A DNA stretch of 64,000 nt from Alkalidesulfovibrio alkalitolerans DSM 16529 (GCF_000422245.1 NZ_ATHI01000007.1:18973-82972), one strand, 5' to 3'. Positions 24,914 to 34,868 are shown, counted from the stretch's first letter. The notes: a model not told the origin generated them from the letters alone. A program made the numbers and translations.

Positions 24914-25887
24914 AGCCGCTCCTCGTGACCCTCGGCGATCCGGACGGCCTGGGGCCGGAACTCGCTTGCCGTGTGCTTGGGAAGGGTGCGCCCGAGGCGC
25001 CGGTTCTGATCGTCGGCCCCGAGGAGCCGCTCGCGCGCCACGCGGAGCGGCTGGGCCTGCCCGCTTTTTGGCGACGCGTGGCCTCGTCCGAGGAGGCGCG
25101 AGAGGGCGTTTCGCTGCTCGTTCCCGAGGAATTGGAGGAGTTCTGCTGCGATCCGGGCCGGGCCAGGCCCGAGGGCGGCCGCGCGGCAGGGATCGCGCTC
25201 GGCCGTGCGGCCCGTCTGATGCGCGCGGGAGCGGGACGCGCTCTTGTGACGTGCCCTTTACACAAGGCCATGCTCATGGAGGCCGGATTCGAGTTCCCTG
25301 GGCACACAGAATTCCTGGCCGAGGCGGCAGGGCTCATGCCGGACGACGTCACCATGTGTCTGGCCGGACCGCGCCTGCGCGTAGGGCTTGTGACCACGCA
25401 CCCGCCTCTGCGCGGGGTGCCCGACCTGATTACCGAGCAGCGTGTGCTGCGTTCCCTGACGCACCTTTGGGAGTTCACCCGACGTTTGGGGCTCGATGCC
25501 CCGCTGGCCGTGTGTGGTCTCAATCCGCATGCGGGCGAGGGAGGCCGCATCGGCCGCGAGGAGATCGAGGTCATCGGTCCGGCCGTGCACACGGCGCGGG
25601 ACAGGGGAATCGACGCCCTCGGGCCGCTTCCGGCGGACACGCTCTTTCATCGCGCCGCGCGCGGGGATTTTTCGGCCGTCCTGGCCATGTATCACGACCA
25701 GGGGCTTGGGCCGCTCAAGCTTTTGCACTTTGGCGAGGCGGTCAACGTCACACTCGGGCTGCCGTATGTCCGCACCTCGCCGGATCATGGCACGGGCCAC
25801 GACGTGACCGGCACGGGGCGGGCCGATGCCGGGGGTTTTAGGGCCGCGATGCGGCTTGCGCTCGATCTGACCCGCGAGGCCGGGTAG
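24910..25887 (+). CDS. pdxA: 4-hydroxythreonine-4-phosphate dehydrogenase
   Basis: 325 residues. NAD-dependent, metal-requiring enzyme of the DXP-dependent pyridoxal phosphate pathway. Family blocks: VTLGDPDGLGPELACRV at the N-terminus, LVTCPLHKAMLMEAG with FPGHTEFLAEA, the metal-binding histidines in the FPGHTE and AMYHDQGLGPLKLL segments, and YVRTSPDHGTGHDVTGTGRADAGGF at the C-terminus. The ATG sits inside the glgB stop overlap. A convergent terminator hairpin lies about 50 bases downstream. PLP is also the cofactor of glgP, argD and alr in this window, but no direct link is implied. Confidence 0.95.
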   Translation: MKPLLVTLGDPDGLGPELACRVLGKGAPEAPVLIVGPEEPLARHAERLGLPAFWRRVASSEEAREGVSLLVPEELEEFCCDPGRARPEGGRAAGIALGRAARLMRAGAGRALVTCPLHKAMLMEAGFEFPGHTEFLAEAAGLMPDDVTMCLAGPRLRVGLVTTHPPLRGVPDLITEQRVLRSLTHLWEFTRRLGLDAPLAVCGLNPHAGEGGRIGREEIEVIGPAVHTARDRGIDALGPLPADTLFHRAARGDFSAVLAMYHDQGLGPLKLLHFGEAVNVTLGLPYVRTSPDHGTGHDVTGTGRADAGGFRAAMRLALDLTREAG

Positions 25888-25933
25888 GCGACCGCCTCAA
25901 GGGCATCATCTGCTGCGTTACCACGAAAAATTG

Positions 25934-25967
25934 AAGGCCGACTTGCGGGGGAACGCGTGTCGGCCTT
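25934..25967. terminator. Putative terminator between pdxA and the TPR gene
   Basis: AAGGCCGAC (25934-25942) pairs with GTCGGCCTT (25959-25967) with a 16-base loop, lying between convergent genes. It is preceded by AAAAATTG, so it suits the minus-strand transcript best; T residues on the plus side are interrupted. Confidence 0.6.
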
Positions 25968-26010
25968 GAATTCTGTGTACGGCTTGGGAAGGGGAGTTGT
26001 TTCAAGCCTC

Positions 26011-26820
26011 TCAAGCTTCCTGTTCCAGTTTCTTCTGTGCGAACTGCAACATCTTTTGAGCCTGCTGGAAAGAAGGGTTGATCTTTAGCGCCCGTTTGGC
26101 CATCTCGGCCATGGGCCGCCATTTTTGCCAGTCGTGATACAGTCTGCCGATGTTGAAGAACAGGAACTCATCGTGGTGGCAGGATTCCAGGGCCTTCCTG
26201 TAGTACTGCTCGGCCGTCTTGAAGTCCTTCATCTTGCGCAGGACGATGCCGATGCGGTTGTACAGATGCACGGCATCGGGATCGTTGCGCAGTGCGTCCT
26301 CAAGGTATCCGTAGGCTTCCTGGTATTGTTCGTGCTTGAGGAAGAGATCAGCGATGTTGGCCTTGAAATCCGTGTCCTGGCTGAACTCGCGCACCAGGGC
26401 GTCGGCCGTTTTCTTGGCTTCGGCGTGGTCTTTGGCAGTGAGCCTTGATTCGATATCCTTCAATCCCTGCTGCTTGCGTTTGGCGATCAGTGCAAGCAGG
26501 GCCTGGGCTTCCTCGGTCGTGGAGGTGTTCAGTTCCTTGAGCACCTCGTTCATCTGGGCGTAGAGGCTACGCTCCTCGCCGGGGGCATAATCGAGCTGCA
26601 GCGGATAGGCCTGGGTGAAGTTCCTGTCCGATCCCAAGGCGAAGACGGCTTGCGAGATGAGTTGGACGAACTCTTCCTTCTCCGCCTTCATGAGGGGGGT
26701 CTTGATGACGATGAGCAGCGCCTGCTGCAGACATTGCGCGGCGGGGAGAACTTTCTCCTGTTTAAGGAGCGAGCCGATCTTGTTGATCAGCTGCCTGGCT
26801 TTGATGAGTTCCGCCGACAT
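26011..26820 (-). CDS. Tetratricopeptide repeat protein
   Basis: 269 residues, no signal peptide. The ATG at 26818-26820 (reverse complement), giving MSAELIKARQLINKI, follows a GGGGG Shine-Dalgarno-like run. The C-terminal half contains at least three TPR units, for example NIADLFLKHEQYQEAYGYLEDALRNDPDA, YNRIGIVLRKMKDFKTAEQYYRKAL and FNIGRLYHDWQKWRPMAEMAKRALKINPS read as consecutive helix pairs (about residues 165-260). The N-terminal half is helical without a named domain. TPR arrays mediate protein contacts; partner unknown. Located 58 bases downstream of carA at the end of the ddl-waaA-kdsB-carA run. Confidence 0.85.
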   Translation of the reverse strand: MSAELIKARQLINKIGSLLKQEKVLPAAQCLQQALLIVIKTPLMKAEKEEFVQLISQAVFALGSDRNFTQAYPLQLDYAPGEERSLYAQMNEVLKELNTSTTEEAQALLALIAKRKQQGLKDIESRLTAKDHAEAKKTADALVREFSQDTDFKANIADLFLKHEQYQEAYGYLEDALRNDPDAVHLYNRIGIVLRKMKDFKTAEQYYRKALESCHHDEFLFFNIGRLYHDWQKWRPMAEMAKRALKINPSFQQAQKMLQFAQKKLEQEA

Positions 26821-26878
26821 CGTTTCAACCCCCTTTGGTGACAAGACTTTTCCGGGTGCAGAATAGCCCTCTTTCCGT

Positions 26879-28006
26879 TCACTTTCCAGTCGTTTCACGC
26901 ACCAGGGTGCGGAAGCGGGTGAAGAAGAACTGCGCGTCGTGCGGCCCGGGACCGGCCTCGGGATGGTATTGCAGGGTGATGATGGGCTTCTTCTTGTGAC
27001 GAAAGCCTTCCAACGTCTGGTCGTTCAGATTGACATGCGTCATCTCCACGTCGTCGAGCCGGGAAATGTCCACGCAGAAGCCGTGGTTTTGCGAGGATAT
27101 CTCGATGCGGCCGGTCAGGAGATCCTTGACCGGATGGTTGATGCCGTGATGTCCAAACTTGAGCTTGTAGGTGGAGCCGCCCAGCGCCGTGCCGAGCAGT
27201 TGGTGGCCGAGGCAGATGCCGCCCAGGGGATAGCTGCCGGTCATCCGTGCGATCTGGGCGATGGGGCCTTGCAGGGTGGCCGGGTCGCCGGGGCCGGGCG
27301 AGAAGAAGACCGCGTCGGGCGAGAGCTTGGCGACCTGTTCGGCTGTGAAGGAGGAGGGCACCATGAGCATGTCGAAGCCCTGATCGGCCAGGAGGCGCAG
27401 GATGTTCCACTTGATGCCGAAGTCGAAGACCACGAGACGCGGACCGGGGCCGGGCCAGGCGTAGGCCCCGTCGTTCAAAACGGCCTCTTTCGGGCCGTTT
27501 GCGGACCAGGTGTAGGGCTTTGCGGGCGTGACCGTCTCGGCCAGGTTCGAACCTTCCATGGTCGGCAGTTCGCGGCAGCGGGCAACGAGCCGGGCCGGAT
27601 CCTTCTCCCGCGTGGAGATCAGGCCGCGCATGGCTCCGTGCAGGCGCAGATGGCGGGTCAGGGCGCGGGTATCGATGCCCTCGATGCCCATCACGCCGTA
27701 CTCGCGCAAATAGTCGGGAAGGCTCTTCTTGGCGCGCCAGTTGGAGGGCGTCTTGCAACATTCCTTGACGATGAACGCCTCCACCCGGATGCGGCTCGAC
27801 TCCACGTCGTCGAGGTTGACGCCGTAGTTGCCGATGTGGGGATAGGTCATGCAGACCATCTGCCCCACGTAGGAGGGGTCGGTGAGGATCTCCTGATATC
27901 CGGTCATGCCGGTGTTGAAGATGACCTCGCCGCCGGTTTCGCCGTCGCCCGTGAAGGAGGCCCCGGAAAACCAAGTGCCGTCCTCAAGCGCCAAAATCGC
28001 TTCCAT
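26879..28006 (-). CDS. carA: Carbamoyl-phosphate synthase small (glutaminase) subunit
   Basis: 375 residues. Hydrolyses glutamine and passes ammonia to CarB for carbamoyl phosphate, feeding pyrimidine and arginine synthesis. N-terminal CarA domain: [44 protein letters not shown]-terminal class I glutamine amidotransferase: the nucleophile Cys is in [11 protein letters not shown] and the triad His/Glu in [13 protein letters not shown] at 28004-28006 (reverse complement) is chosen; a GTG at 28013-28015 overlapping the kdsB stop as GTGA would add three residues and is equally plausible. carB is not in the window. argD elsewhere in the window belongs to the same arginine route. Confidence 0.96.
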   Translation of the reverse strand: MEAILALEDGTWFSGASFTGDGETGGEVIFNTGMTGYQEILTDPSYVGQMVCMTYPHIGNYGVNLDDVESSRIRVEAFIVKECCKTPSNWRAKKSLPDYLREYGVMGIEGIDTRALTRHLRLHGAMRGLISTREKDPARLVARCRELPTMEGSNLAETVTPAKPYTWSANGPKEAVLNDGAYAWPGPGPRLVVFDFGIKWNILRLLADQGFDMLMVPSSFTAEQVAKLSPDAVFFSPGPGDPATLQGPIAQIARMTGSYPLGGICLGHQLLGTALGGSTYKLKFGHHGINHPVKDLLTGRIEISSQNHGFCVDISRLDDVEMTHVNLNDQTLEGFRHKKKPIITLQYHPEAGPGPHDAQFFFTRFRTLVRETTGK

Positions 28007-28011
28007 TTCGC

Positions 28012-28764
28012 TCACTCCGCAAGCATCGCGGCCACGGCCGCGACATCCTCGGGGCGGTCCACGCCCCGTGTTCCCTTGTCCACGCAAACTACGCGGATGG
28101 GAATGCCGTTTTCCAAAAGCCTCAGTTGTTCAAGGCACTCCAGCCGTTCGAGCCGCCCCGGGGGCAGGCTCGTGAAGCGCGCAAGCGCCTTCATGCGAAA
28201 TGCGTACAGGCCAATGTGCCCGAAAAAGCCTCGCGCTTCCTCCCCCCGATGGAAGGGCACGGCCGCGCGCGAAAAGTACAGGGCGTCGCCGTTGGCCGCG
28301 CAGACCACCTTGACCTGATCGGGGCTTCTGGCCCGCTCGTCGCCGATGGCGTGCGCCAAGGTGGCGACCTGCACGCCGGGATCGGCGAACGGGGCCACCA
28401 GGGCCGAGATCATGGCCGGGTCCAGGGCAGGCTCGTCACCCTGAACGTTGACCACCACGGCCTCCTCGGGAATCCCGAGCAGGCTCGCGGCCTCGTGGAC
28501 GCGGTCCGTGCCGCTGGCATGGTGCGCGCCGGTCATGACCACCGGAACATTCATCTCGCGCGCCTTGCCGGCGATGCGCTGGTCGTCCGTGGCCAGAGTC
28601 ACGCTCGCAAGCTCCGGACAGCGCGATGCCCTGGCGTGCACATGCCAGAACATGGGCTTGCCCAGAATATCGATCAGCGGCTTGCCCGGAAACCTGGTGG
28701 AGGCGAAGCGCGCCGGTATGATCCCGTGACAGGGAGGGAGTGCGTTTGCGGCCAAAGCGACCAC
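28012..28764 (-). CDS. kdsB: 3-deoxy-manno-octulosonate cytidylyltransferase
   Basis: 250 residues. Activates Kdo as CMP-Kdo for LPS inner-core assembly. Family blocks: [21 protein letters not shown] (nucleotide-binding), [40 protein letters not shown] with the metal-binding Asp, and [13 protein letters not shown]. The first codon is GTG at 28762-28764, almost on top of AAGGAG; a TTG three codons downstream (28753-28755) has better spacing from that Shine-Dalgarno and may be the real start. The upstream gene waaA uses the product CMP-Kdo and ends three bases before it, so the pair is a functional unit. Confidence 0.94.
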   Translation of the reverse strand: MVALAANALPPCHGIIPARFASTRFPGKPLIDILGKPMFWHVHARASRCPELASVTLATDDQRIAGKAREMNVPVVMTGAHHASGTDRVHEAASLLGIPEEAVVVNVQGDEPALDPAMISALVAPFADPGVQVATLAHAIGDERARSPDQVKVVCAANGDALYFSRAAVPFHRGEEARGFFGHIGLYAFRMKALARFTSLPPGRLERLECLEQLRLLENGIPIRVVCVDKGTRGVDRPEDVAAVAAMLAE

Positions 28765-28767
28765 TCC

Positions 28768-30051
28768 TTACGCGAAAGCGCCGCGCTCCGCAAGGAGTGT
28801 CGCCAGACGCGCGGCGGTCGCCTGGGCACCTCCTTGGCGCGGTCTGACATATTCGGCCAGGGCCGAGCGCACGTCTTTGCGCTCCTGCGGCGCGGCGCAA
28901 ATGTCGGCAAGAGCGGGTGCGAGCTCCGAGGCATCGCGCACCTCGCGTACGAGCCCCGCGTCCACGATTTCGCGGCCGACCCAGGCGAAGTTCTTCCAGT
29001 GCGGCCCGATGACGGCGGGCGTTCCCGCGGCCAGCGGTTCGAGAAAGTTTTGTCCGCCGAGCGGGGCGAGGCTGCCGCCAAGAAAGGCCGCCCGCGCCAG
29101 GGAGTAGGCGTCGCGAAGCTCGCCGAAGGCGTCCCAGAGGATGATCGAGCCGGGCGTGGCCGGGCCGTCGAGCGCGGTCTTGGCGTAAAATCGGAGTCCG
29201 GCCGCCTGAAGCCGCTCCTGCCAGGCGCGCAGGCGCTCCATGTGGCGCGGGAAAAGGCCGATCACGGCGTCGGGACGTGCGCGAATAAGGGCGGCCATGG
29301 CCATCGTCACGGCCGTTTCCTCGGGCTCGCGCACCGAACCGAAGACCACGAACTCGGCATCCCCGGGCAGAAGCGCCGACAGGGCTTGCGGAGGATTGGG
29401 CGGCGTATCGAGGCGCAACTGATCGAACTTGATGTTGGGGGTGACGGTAACGGTCGCGTTAGGAAAGAGCGCGGCGTAGCGGTTCGCGTCGCGCTTCGAG
29501 ATGGCCAGCACCTCGTGTGGGCCGAAGGGGCGCAAAAGGCCTGCCAGGGGCAGGCTTCGGGCCAGGGTGCGCGGCGACATGCGGGCGTTGGCCACCACAA
29601 GCGTTGCGCCGTGTTCCCTGGCCGAGGCCATGAGGCCGGGCCAAAGCTCGGTCTCCAGAAGCGCCACCACGGCAGGATTCACGCCCGTCATGGCCGCACG
29701 CATGAGCGAAGGCCGGTCGAAGGGGCAGTAGGCCGCGAAAAGCGCGACCGGCGCGTTTGATCCGGCCAGCCGTTCCCCGGCGCGGCTCAGAATGTCGTGG
29801 CCCTGGCGGGTGTTGGTGGTCGTGAGGATGCGCAAGCGCGCGCCTTGTGGAACGACGGGGATGAGGGCCTGGGCGATACTCTCGGCGAGGTAGGATTCGC
29901 CCGCTGAAGCCGCGTGCAGCCACAACTCGGCGCGCGGCAGGGGCGTTTGCAGCATGCGTTGGTCAAAGCCCTCGCGCAGCCGTGGGTTGCGCTTCAAAAG
30001 CGGCGGCAGGAGCCGCCACAGGGCGTCGTATGCGCGAAGGGCGATTTTCAC
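28768..30051 (-). CDS. waaA: 3-deoxy-D-manno-octulosonic acid transferase
   Basis: 427 residues, GT30 enzyme that adds Kdo to lipid A precursor at the inner membrane. N-terminal acceptor domain contains [18 protein letters not shown] with the catalytic Glu at about residue 52, [21 protein letters not shown] and [11 protein letters not shown]-terminal CMP-Kdo domain: [21 protein letters not shown] and [27 protein letters not shown], the GT30 signature. The start is GTG, overlapping the ddl stop as GTGA; the much longer open frame upstream runs through ddl and is not real. Whether one or two Kdo residues are added cannot be seen. Confidence 0.94.
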   Translation of the reverse strand: MKIALRAYDALWRLLPPLLKRNPRLREGFDQRMLQTPLPRAELWLHAASAGESYLAESIAQALIPVVPQGARLRILTTTNTRQGHDILSRAGERLAGSNAPVALFAAYCPFDRPSLMRAAMTGVNPAVVALLETELWPGLMASAREHGATLVVANARMSPRTLARSLPLAGLLRPFGPHEVLAISKRDANRYAALFPNATVTVTPNIKFDQLRLDTPPNPPQALSALLPGDAEFVVFGSVREPEETAVTMAMAALIRARPDAVIGLFPRHMERLRAWQERLQAAGLRFYAKTALDGPATPGSIILWDAFGELRDAYSLARAAFLGGSLAPLGGQNFLEPLAAGTPAVIGPHWKNFAWVGREIVDAGLVREVRDASELAPALADICAAPQERKDVRSALAEYVRPRQGGAQATAARLATLLAERGAFA

Positions 30052-31001
30052 GCCTCGTCCCAGGCGAGCGGTTCCGGCGCGCAGGCTCGGCGACGCGCAC
30101 AGCGCGCAAGTCCAAGGTCGATGAGCCGCGCCGCGAGGTCCTGAAAGCTTATTCCTGCGGCGGCCGCCGACCGGGGCACAAGGCTCGTGGGGGTCATGCC
30201 GGGCAGGGTGTTGACTTCGAGCAGCACTGGGCCGTCGTCCGTGACAATGAAGTCGCTGCGCGAGTAGCCTTCGCATCCCAAGGCGACGTGCGCGCGCAGC
30301 GCAAGTTCGCGCACCCGCGCGGAGAGAGCGTCGTCCACAGGCGCGGGGCAGATTTCCTCCGCGCCATCCTGCTCGTACTTGCTGCGGTAGTCGAAGAAGT
30401 CGCAGCACAGCTTGGGACGGATGAGGATCGTGGGCAGGGCTTCGTCCCCGAGCACGGCGCAGGTCATCTCGAAGCCTGGCGCGGCCTCTTCCACCAGGGG
30501 CTGCTTGCCCGAGGCGAAGATGGGTGAGAGGGCTTCGCGTAGTTCCTCGTGCGTGGCCGCGCGGCGCATGTCCAGGCTCGACCCGCCGTCGTTGGGCTTG
30601 ACGAAGAGCGGGAAACGCAGGTCGCATTCCCAGTCGGGGCCGGGCGGCACGGGCAGAAAGGTCCACTCGGGCGTGGGGATGCCGCGAAGTCGGAATATCT
30701 GCTTGGCCGCCGCCTTGTGAAGGGCCAGGAACGATGCTTCGGGACCCGAACCCTGGTAAGGAACGTCGGCCGCGTCGAGCATGGCCTGAATCAGGCCGTC
30801 CTCGCCTGGCGCGCCGTGCAGGTTCAAGAACGCGAAGTCGTGGTCGCGCGCGGCCGTGATCAGGCCGTCGAATCCGGGCAGGGGGTCGAACGGCGTGACC
30901 GTGTGGCCAAGCCCCGTCAGGGCCCGCTCGATCTGGGCCGCTCCCGAGAGGGAGACAGCGCGTTCACCCGACCAGCCGCCCGCTATCAAAAGGATACGCA
31001 T
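30048..31001 (-). CDS. ddl: D-alanine--D-alanine ligase
   Basis: 317 residues, ATP-grasp enzyme making the D-Ala-D-Ala end of the peptidoglycan stem peptide. Blocks: [15 protein letters not shown] (family signature with the Glu that binds the first D-Ala), [67 protein letters not shown] with the metal-binding Glu and Asn and the closing loop. The C-terminal tail after LGLARC is basic and has no family equivalent. It overlaps the end of the upstream HD gene by 38 bases and couples to waaA. alr at the other end of the window supplies D-alanine. Confidence 0.95.
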   Translation of the reverse strand: MRILLIAGGWSGERAVSLSGAAQIERALTGLGHTVTPFDPLPGFDGLITAARDHDFAFLNLHGAPGEDGLIQAMLDAADVPYQGSGPEASFLALHKAAAKQIFRLRGIPTPEWTFLPVPPGPDWECDLRFPLFVKPNDGGSSLDMRRAATHEELREALSPIFASGKQPLVEEAAPGFEMTCAVLGDEALPTILIRPKLCCDFFDYRSKYEQDGAEEICPAPVDDALSARVRELALRAHVALGCEGYSRSDFIVTDDGPVLLEVNTLPGMTPTSLVPRSAAAAGISFQDLAARLIDLGLARCARRRACAPEPLAWDEA

Positions 31002-31608
31002 CGAGGTCCTCGCCGAGGAGAGTGGACATGCGCTCTTCGATGAGCAGCGCCTGTTCCACGGTCCAGCGGATTTTTTCTTGGATTTCGGGGGTGTGTCCGT
31101 AGCGCACGAGCAGGTCCTCGAACCGCTCGCGTAGCGAGACGAGGTTTTCGTGCTTGGCCCGCTTGTCGCCGTAGAGCACCGCCAGGGGCATGAAATATCG
31201 GCTCACGTTGATCTCGAAGGGCCAGTAGACATGATGGGTGACGCCCATGGCCAGGACCGGATTGCCGGTCAATTCCATGGCCCAGGCCCCGCCGATCAGG
31301 GAATGCGAACCGCCGTGAAGGATGCAGTAGTGCTTGGCCAAGTCGTGCAGCAGGGCCGAGGCGCGCACGCTCTGCACACAGACGTCGAGTCCGGCGGCAT
31401 GGGCGAGCTCTGCCAACTGCCCGGCCACGCGGGCCACTACGAGGCTGTGCGCCCGGATGTGTTCGGGCATGTCGTAGCGGTCCCACCAAGCCAGACATTG
31501 CTCGTCCGTGGGCACGAGCCATTCGGGCCGGAGGCTGCTTTGGAACAGGCCGGGGCGGTGGAAGAGGGGCGAGTCGTCGCTTTCGTATCGGGTCATGGTT
31601 TCACTCAT
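30964..31608 (-). CDS. HD-domain phosphohydrolase, YqeK-like
   Basis: 214 residues, soluble. The HD metal-binding set is visible: H in [13 protein letters not shown] (about residue 54), the H-D pair in [10 protein letters not shown] (near residues 88-89), and downstream His residues in [12 protein letters not shown] and MGVTHHVYW. Layout resembles YqeK-type HD hydrolases (nucleoside tetraphosphatase), but the C-terminal part differs enough that the substrate stays open. ATG at 31608; a second ATG four codons later is possible. It overlaps ddl by 38 bases and heads the minus-strand run; the promoter should lie in the 131-base gap to the divergent hypD. Confidence 0.83.
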   Translation of the reverse strand: MSETMTRYESDDSPLFHRPGLFQSSLRPEWLVPTDEQCLAWWDRYDMPEHIRAHSLVVARVAGQLAELAHAAGLDVCVQSVRASALLHDLAKHYCILHGGSHSLIGGAWAMELTGNPVLAMGVTHHVYWPFEINVSRYFMPLAVLYGDKRAKHENLVSLRERFEDLLVRYGHTPEIQEKIRWTVEQALLIEERMSTLLGEDLDAYPFDSGRLVG

Positions 31609-31652
31609 CCGTCGACAGCCAACGTATAGTCATTTCGGGAAAATTTCCACGA

Positions 31653-31682
31653 TTGACAGAGGATTGATCCTGCATGTAGCAA
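31653..31682 (+). promoter_or_regulatory. Sigma-70 promoter candidate for hypD-hypE
   Basis: TTGACA at 31653-31658 is a perfect -35 hexamer; TAGCAA at 31677-31682, 18 bases later, is a fair -10. The GTG of hypD is 58 bases beyond. A short palindrome GGATTGATCC lies within the spacer. Confidence 0.4.
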
Positions 31683-31739
31683 CATCTCGTAAACGCTCGC
31701 AATCCCCCGTCACGGCGGGGCCTGAACCGGAGACACGTC

Positions 31740-32828
31740 GTGGATCTATTCGCCGGATTCCGCGACCCCGCCATCGCACGCGCACTGCTCGAAAAGATCA
31801 GGGGCGAAACGCGCGGGGTCCGTTTCATGGAGGTGTGCGGCACGCACACCGTGGCCATTTTCCAAAGCGGCCTGCATTCGCTGCTCCCGGAAAACATCGT
31901 TCACCTCACTGGCCCGGGCTGCCCTGTGTGCGTCACGCACGACGCCGAAGTGGCCGCATACCTCGAAGCGGCCGCCAAGGACAAGGTCATCATCGCCACC
32001 TTCGGCGACCTGATGAAGGTGCCCGGCCCCGGCGGAGCGAGCCTCAAGTCCGCCCAGGCCGACGGCGCGCGCGTGAAGGTCGTCTATTCGCCGTCCGACG
32101 CCCTGGCGTTGGCGCGCGACAATCCGGACGACACGGTGGTCTTCATCGGCGTGGGCTTCGAGACCACGGCCCCAGGCATGGCCGCCACGGTGAAGATGGC
32201 CAGGGCCGAGGGGCTCTCGAACTTCAAGGTGCTCTCCTTTCACAAGCTCGTGCCCCCTGCGCTGGAAGCGCTGCTCTCCGACCCCGGCATGGAAATCGAG
32301 GCCTTCATCCTGCCCGGCCACGTCTCGGCGGTCATCGGCGCGGGCGCTTACCGTCCCTTGGCCGAGAAATTCAAGGTTCCCGCCGTGGTGGCGGGCTTCG
32401 AACCCCTGGATATCCTGCAGGGGCTCATAATCCTTATCGAGATGCTGCGCGAGGGACGCCACGGCGTGGTCAACCAATACACCCGCGTAGTCACGGAAGA
32501 TGGCAACGCCAAGGCTCGCGCCCTGGTGGCCGAGGTCTTCGAGACCTCGGACGCGCTGTGGCGGGGCATAGGGACGATTCCCGGCAGCGGGCTGACCTTT
32601 GCCAAAGAATATGCCGACTTCGATGCCCTTGCCGCCCTGGGCATCGAATTGAAGGAAACCCCGCCCATCAAGGGCTGCATGTGCGGCGATGTGCTCAAGG
32701 GCAAGTTGGCCCCGAACAAGTGTCCGCTGTTTAAAAAGGCCTGCACCCCGGCCAGACCCGTGGGGCCGTGCATGGTCTCCAGCGAGGGCTCCTGCGCCGC
32801 CTACTTCAAGTACAATCTGGAGTCCTGA
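31740..32828 (+). CDS. hypD: Hydrogenase maturation factor HypD
   Basis: 362 residues. Iron-sulfur scaffold on which the Fe(CN)2CO group of [NiFe]-hydrogenase is assembled together with HypC and HypE. Conserved motifs: C33 in MEVCGTHTVAI and C61/C64 in TGPGCPVCVTHD, spaced 28 and 3 as in E. coli (C41, C69, C72); GHVSAVIGAGAYRPL; and C-terminal cluster ligands in KGCMCGDVLKGK, CPLFKKAC and GPCMVSSEGSCAAY. The start is GTG with GGAG upstream. hypE follows two bases after the stop. hypA, hypB, hypC and hypF are not in the window, so the set is split in this genome. Confidence 0.96.
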   Translation: MDLFAGFRDPAIARALLEKIRGETRGVRFMEVCGTHTVAIFQSGLHSLLPENIVHLTGPGCPVCVTHDAEVAAYLEAAAKDKVIIATFGDLMKVPGPGGASLKSAQADGARVKVVYSPSDALALARDNPDDTVVFIGVGFETTAPGMAATVKMARAEGLSNFKVLSFHKLVPPALEALLSDPGMEIEAFILPGHVSAVIGAGAYRPLAEKFKVPAVVAGFEPLDILQGLIILIEMLREGRHGVVNQYTRVVTEDGNAKARALVAEVFETSDALWRGIGTIPGSGLTFAKEYADFDALAALGIELKETPPIKGCMCGDVLKGKLAPNKCPLFKKACTPARPVGPCMVSSEGSCAAYFKYNLES

Positions 32829-32830
32829 AA

Positions 32831-33835
32831 ATGTCCGACAAGGTGCTTCTCGATTACGGCAGCGGAGGCCGGGCTTCGCAGCGTCTGGTCTCCGAGCTTT
32901 TTCTCGCGGCCTTCGACAACGAGGAGTTGTCACGTCTGAACGACGCGGCGGTGCTCGATCTCTCCGGCCCCGTGGCCGTCTCCACGGACAGCTTCACTGT
33001 AGATCCGATCTTCTTTCCCGGCGGTGACATCGGTTCACTGGCCGTGCACGGCACGGTCAACGACGTGGCCATGCTCGGGGCCACGCCGCGTTACCTGACC
33101 TGCGGCTTCATCATCGAGGAAGGGCTGCCCATGGAGGATCTGCGGCGCATCGTGGCCTCCATGGCCAAGGCCGCGCGCGAGGCCGGGGTGCTCGTGGTCA
33201 CCGGCGACACCAAGGTCGTGCCCAAGGGGGCCTGCGACAGGATCTTCATCAACACCACGGGCATCGGCGAGATCATCGTCCAGCCCACGCCCAGCGCCGA
33301 GCGCGCTGCGCCCGGAGATGCCGTGCTGGTCTCGGGCAACATGGGCGACCATGGCTTGGCCATCCTTTCCAAGCGCCAGGGGCTGTCCTTCGAGGCTCCG
33401 GTGGAGAGCGACTCCGCGGCGCTCAACCACCTCATCGTCTCGCTGGTGCAGAGCCTGCCGCAGGTGCACGTGCTGCGCGATCCAACGCGCGGGGGCCTTG
33501 CAACCACGCTGAACGAGATCGCGGCTTCCTCGGGCACGGGCATTCTGGTGCGCGAGAGTGTTTTGCCCATCACCGACGCGGTGCGCTCGGGCTGTTCCTT
33601 CTTGGGGCTCGACCCGCTTTATCTGGCCAACGAAGGCAAGTTCATCTGCATCCTGCCACAGGAGTTGGCCGAGAAGGCGCTTCGGATCATGCGCGCCGAT
33701 CCCCTTGGCCGCGACGCCTGCCAGATCGGCGTGGTCACAGAGGAGAATCCGAAAAAGGTCATCCTCGAAACACCCATCGGCGGCAAGCGCCTCTTGGGCA
33801 TGCTCGAAGGCGAGCAATTGCCGCGCATTTGCTGA
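32831..33835 (+). CDS. hypE: Carbamoyl dehydratase HypE
   Basis: 334 residues. ATP-dependent enzyme that dehydrates the thiocarbamate on its own C-terminal cysteine to thiocyanate, the cyanide donor for [NiFe]-hydrogenase. The protein ends in P-R-I-C, the invariant HypE tail, with Cys334 as the last residue. The N-terminal AIR-synthase-like part has DYGSGGRASQRLVSEL, DDAAVLDL-type NDAAVLDL, STDSFTVDPIFFPGGDIGSLAVHGTVND; later VLRDPTRGGLATTLNEIA. Immediately downstream of hypD and clearly co-transcribed. HypE is a distant relative of SelD, but the SelD catalytic N-terminal Cys/Sec loop is absent here. Confidence 0.97.
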   Translation: MSDKVLLDYGSGGRASQRLVSELFLAAFDNEELSRLNDAAVLDLSGPVAVSTDSFTVDPIFFPGGDIGSLAVHGTVNDVAMLGATPRYLTCGFIIEEGLPMEDLRRIVASMAKAAREAGVLVVTGDTKVVPKGACDRIFINTTGIGEIIVQPTPSAERAAPGDAVLVSGNMGDHGLAILSKRQGLSFEAPVESDSAALNHLIVSLVQSLPQVHVLRDPTRGGLATTLNEIAASSGTGILVRESVLPITDAVRSGCSFLGLDPLYLANEGKFICILPQELAEKALRIMRADPLGRDACQIGVVTEENPKKVILETPIGGKRLLGMLEGEQLPRIC

Positions 33836-33844
33836 AGGCGGGTG

Positions 33845-34816
33845 TTACGAAGCGGCTTTCGAGCCGAGGCGTTCCTGGATCAGGCGCTGGGCGCGCAAGG
33901 CGAGCTGGCTGATCTCGGGTTTGGATATCTGGTCGTCCGCGCCCACGGCCTCGCCCTTGTGACGCAGCTTGTCGGTGATCAAGGACGAGAAGAGGACTAC
34001 CGGCAGCCTACGCAGGACGGAGTCTTCCTTGATGCGTTTGGTGAGGTGGTGGCCGTCCATGGAAGGCATCTCGATGTCCGAGATGACAACCTGCAAATAG
34101 TCCTCGATGGGACGCGACTCGGCCTCGGCCTTGGCCTTTATGGCCTGTAGCCGATCAAAGCACTCCTGGCCGTTATCGGTGACTTCCACGTCGAAATTCG
34201 CCTTTTCCAGCAGGTCGCGCAGCATCTCGCGGACCAGCGCCGAATCGTCGGCCACGAGCGCGCGCCATCTGCGTCCGGAGCCGTAGTCCACGGTCTCGTC
34301 GAGCTTCATGCCGAGTTTTGGATTCAGTTCGGTGACGATCTTTTCGAGGTCGAGCATGAAAATGATCCGATCCTCGATCTTGACCACACCTGTGATGGAG
34401 TTGGAAGAGAAGGCAGCGACGTAACCGCTGGGCGGCTCCACTTTCTCCCAGGACATGCGGTGAATGCGGTTTACGCCCGAGACCAGGAAAGCCGTGGTCA
34501 CGCGATTGAACTCGGTGACGATGACCTTGGGCGACTCGCGCTCGACTCGCCGCTTGCCCAGCCACATGGAGAGATCGACCAGCGGGATGACGTGGGAGCG
34601 AAGATTGAAGGTGCCCAGGATCGAGGGGTGCGTGACGTTGGGCAGGACAGTGATCTTTGGCAGCCGGATGATTTCCAGCACCTTGGCCACGTTCACGCCG
34701 TAGTAGCCCTCATAGTAGCCCCTGGCGCTCTTGATCTCGTCGGGTTCGTCGATGGAGAACTCGACGATTTCGAGTTCGTTGGTGCCCGACTCGAGCAGGA
34801 TGTTGGTCTGACTCAT
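33845..34816 (-). CDS. CheV-type chemotaxis coupling protein (CheW plus receiver)
   Basis: 323 residues. Residues about 20-165 form a CheW-like domain (FGVNVAKVLEIIRLP-like VNVAKVLEIIRLPKITVLP, TFNLRSHVIPLVDLSMWLG, FLVSGVNRIHRMSWEKVEPP, FMLDLEKIV). Residues about 185-320 form a receiver domain: ALVADDSALVREML (acidic pocket), VVISDIEMPSMDGHHL (phospho-acceptor Asp) and VVLFSSLITDKLRHKG with the C-terminal KPEIS segment. Couples receptors to CheA and adapts through phosphorylation. GGGGGGAG lies before the chosen ATG. Convergent with hypE, nine bases away; no other che gene is adjacent apart from cheY in the flagellar operon. Confidence 0.9.
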   Translation of the reverse strand: MSQTNILLESGTNELEIVEFSIDEPDEIKSARGYYEGYYGVNVAKVLEIIRLPKITVLPNVTHPSILGTFNLRSHVIPLVDLSMWLGKRRVERESPKVIVTEFNRVTTAFLVSGVNRIHRMSWEKVEPPSGYVAAFSSNSITGVVKIEDRIIFMLDLEKIVTELNPKLGMKLDETVDYGSGRRWRALVADDSALVREMLRDLLEKANFDVEVTDNGQECFDRLQAIKAKAEAESRPIEDYLQVVISDIEMPSMDGHHLTKRIKEDSVLRRLPVVLFSSLITDKLRHKGEAVGADDQISKPEISQLALRAQRLIQERLGSKAAS

Positions 34817-34868
34817 CGATTCTCCCCCCAAAAGCGAGTTGTCGCCTTGTCTGGACAAGATCTCAATT

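Noticed and set aside
27545..27558. GGTTCGAACC-like sequence reminiscent of a tRNA T-arm
   Set aside because: It lies inside carA in frame and has no matching acceptor or anticodon stems.
30052..30666. Upstream extension of waaA
   Set aside because: It is antisense-frame shadow of ddl; GT30 homology begins at the GTG 30051.
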